From Candidatus Zhuqueibacterota bacterium (lineage in GTDB: Bacteria > Zhuqueibacterota > Zhuqueibacteria > Oceanimicrobiales > Oceanimicrobiaceae): a DNA stretch of 64,000 nt. Position numbers and translations under genes: made by a program. Below the pieces are notes generated by a model. The model was not told where the DNA came from. It saw only the letters and a list, made by a program, of their open reading frames with translations, and searched no databases. Shown here one piece after another: positions 63,341-64,000 of this stretch. The stretch covers positions 1 to 64,000 of the forward strand of contig JAJDAD010000023.1 in assembly GCA_029262055.1 (NCBI GenBank), in the 5' to 3' direction. Positions within the stretch are counted from its first letter, which is position 1, and each line of letters starts with the position of its first letter.

Positions 63341-64000
63341 TTGTATCTTCAAGTACCTGACATGGCACTGCCGGAGGGGCTGCTTCTGCTTATGGTGCTG
63401 TACGCGGAAATCCACTATTGCCTCCCGGGGATTTTCAGTCGGCTAAAAATCCCGGAACCCGAAATAATCGCGGATGCACCACACCGGGTTGAGCCCGGGC
63501 TCCCCGTGCCTGTGGTTGTTTTGATCAAGGACGCGCACCTTTACCCTATCTTCCTGCATGAGATACAGTTTGTCCTGACCTGGCCGGGTGGTGAGTCTAT
63601 CAAAAAAGTTGATCTCAAAGACGAACGGGTCGCACTTCCCATGTGGCACCGGCTACACGAAATAGAGGTGCCAACGACATGTTCCGGGAAGCTGCAAATC
63701 GATGTGACGCTGCGCTTTACCGTCAACGGTAAAACCCGTAAAATCAGGAACGACAACTACGTCGGCACCAGCCACGACCCGCTGGAAGTTTATGTGGCGG
63801 GCGATCCTCTTCCCAAAACCGCAGGCTGGCATTTCGGAGAGTTTCACTGCCACAGCAGCTATACCAGCGACCAGGTGGAATTTGGAGCCCCGCTACCGGT
63901 GACGCGCGAGCTGGCCGCCAGTATGGGGCTGAGCTTCTGCTGTGTCACCGATCACTCTTACGACCTGGACGATGAGGCCGATGACTTCCTGACGAACGAT
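63341..64000 (+). CDS. PHP-domain metallophosphoesterase-like protein, partial (cut by window end)
   Basis: A frame open from TTG at 63341, three bases after the previous stop and preceded by GAGGTAAG; an ATG at 63362 is the alternative. At least 220 residues. The N-terminal about 160 residues start with a hydrophobic segment (LPEGLLLLMVLYAEIHY) and continue as a beta-sandwich-like region (VVVLIKDAHLYPIFLHEIQF). Then the PHP domain begins with metal motif GEFHCHSSYTSDQ and LSFCCVTDHSYDL. PHP enzymes hydrolyse phosphoesters using three metals. In this operon it could act on a sugar or lipid phosphate. The rest lies beyond the window. Confidence 0.75.
   Translation, partial: MYLQVPDMALPEGLLLLMVLYAEIHYCLPGIFSRLKIPEPEIIADAPHRVEPGLPVPVVVLIKDAHLYPIFLHEIQFVLTWPGGESIKKVDLKDERVALPMWHRLHEIEVPTTCSGKLQIDVTLRFTVNGKTRKIRNDNYVGTSHDPLEVYVAGDPLPKTAGWHFGEFHCHSSYTSDQVEFGAPLPVTRELAASMGLSFCCVTDHSYDLDDEADDFLTND

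Noticed and set aside
1-64000. CRISPR arrays, tRNA and rRNA genes.
   Set aside because: No regularly spaced direct repeats of 23-47 bases, no cloverleaf with a TTC-type arm and no rRNA-like stretch were noticed on either strand.

Overview
The window looks like a chromosomal segment of an uncultivated Gram-negative bacterium. Several products carry lipoprotein or Sec signal peptides, there is an outer-membrane-type secreted protein, an NlpC/P60 lipoprotein, RecBCD, Lrp regulators and a tricorn-like protease, and the genes are dense with many ATGA overlaps. The mix recalls FCB-group lineages such as KSB1/Calditrichota, but no rRNA or clade marker is present, so this is only a guess.

Left end (1-9200): the tail of an IS256-family transposase with its terminal repeat and a decayed IS91-type transposase fragment precede a visibly AT-richer four-gene operon. 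This operon encodes a DISARM-type phage-defence core: a DrmE-like protein split into two overlapping ORFs, the DrmA helicase and the DrmB DUF1998 protein. No DrmC nuclease or methyltransferase is visible. The operon ends in an overlapping 40-codon ORF and an 86-bp element with 15-bp perfect inverted repeats.

9200-28450: an alpha/beta hydrolase, an unrecognised two-gene operon (127 aa plus a 620-aa secreted coiled-coil protein), an Lrp regulator with a small monooxygenase, a REP-hairpin array, a tricorn-like protease, homocysteine S-methyltransferase, a Dabb/metallophosphoesterase/YhaN-like ATPase operon, an M16 peptidase pair, a GH5 lipoprotein, a short TIR-like protein, an ACT protein and a thioesterase.

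28439-34967 (minus strand): a c-di-GMP and two-component operon with two receiver-GGDEF-EAL proteins, a membrane PAS histidine kinase and a stand-alone receiver. 35193-44018 is recC-recB-recD. 44446-50000 holds M28 and M19 peptidases, an AT-rich membrane protein, a second Lrp and an AraC/MGMT fusion.

50009-52562 (minus strand) is the most unusual part. A small secreted protein carries four tandem copies of MDPVPEPKRPTF that differ almost only at synonymous positions. It is followed by a polytopic membrane protein and an AAA+/Fis-HTH regulator that lacks the GAFTGA loop. A strong promoter with a 9+9 palindrome exactly in its spacer precedes the set. It reads like an uncharacterised secreted-peptide/membrane/regulator system.

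52719-64000: RlmD, an NlpC/P60 lipoprotein and a LarA-family protein (minus strand), then a divergent, tightly packed glycan or glycolipid operon: three GT2 glycosyltransferases, a SAM methyltransferase, a radical SAM/SPASM protein, a flippase-like membrane protein, a NodB deacetylase and a PHP-domain protein cut by the window end.
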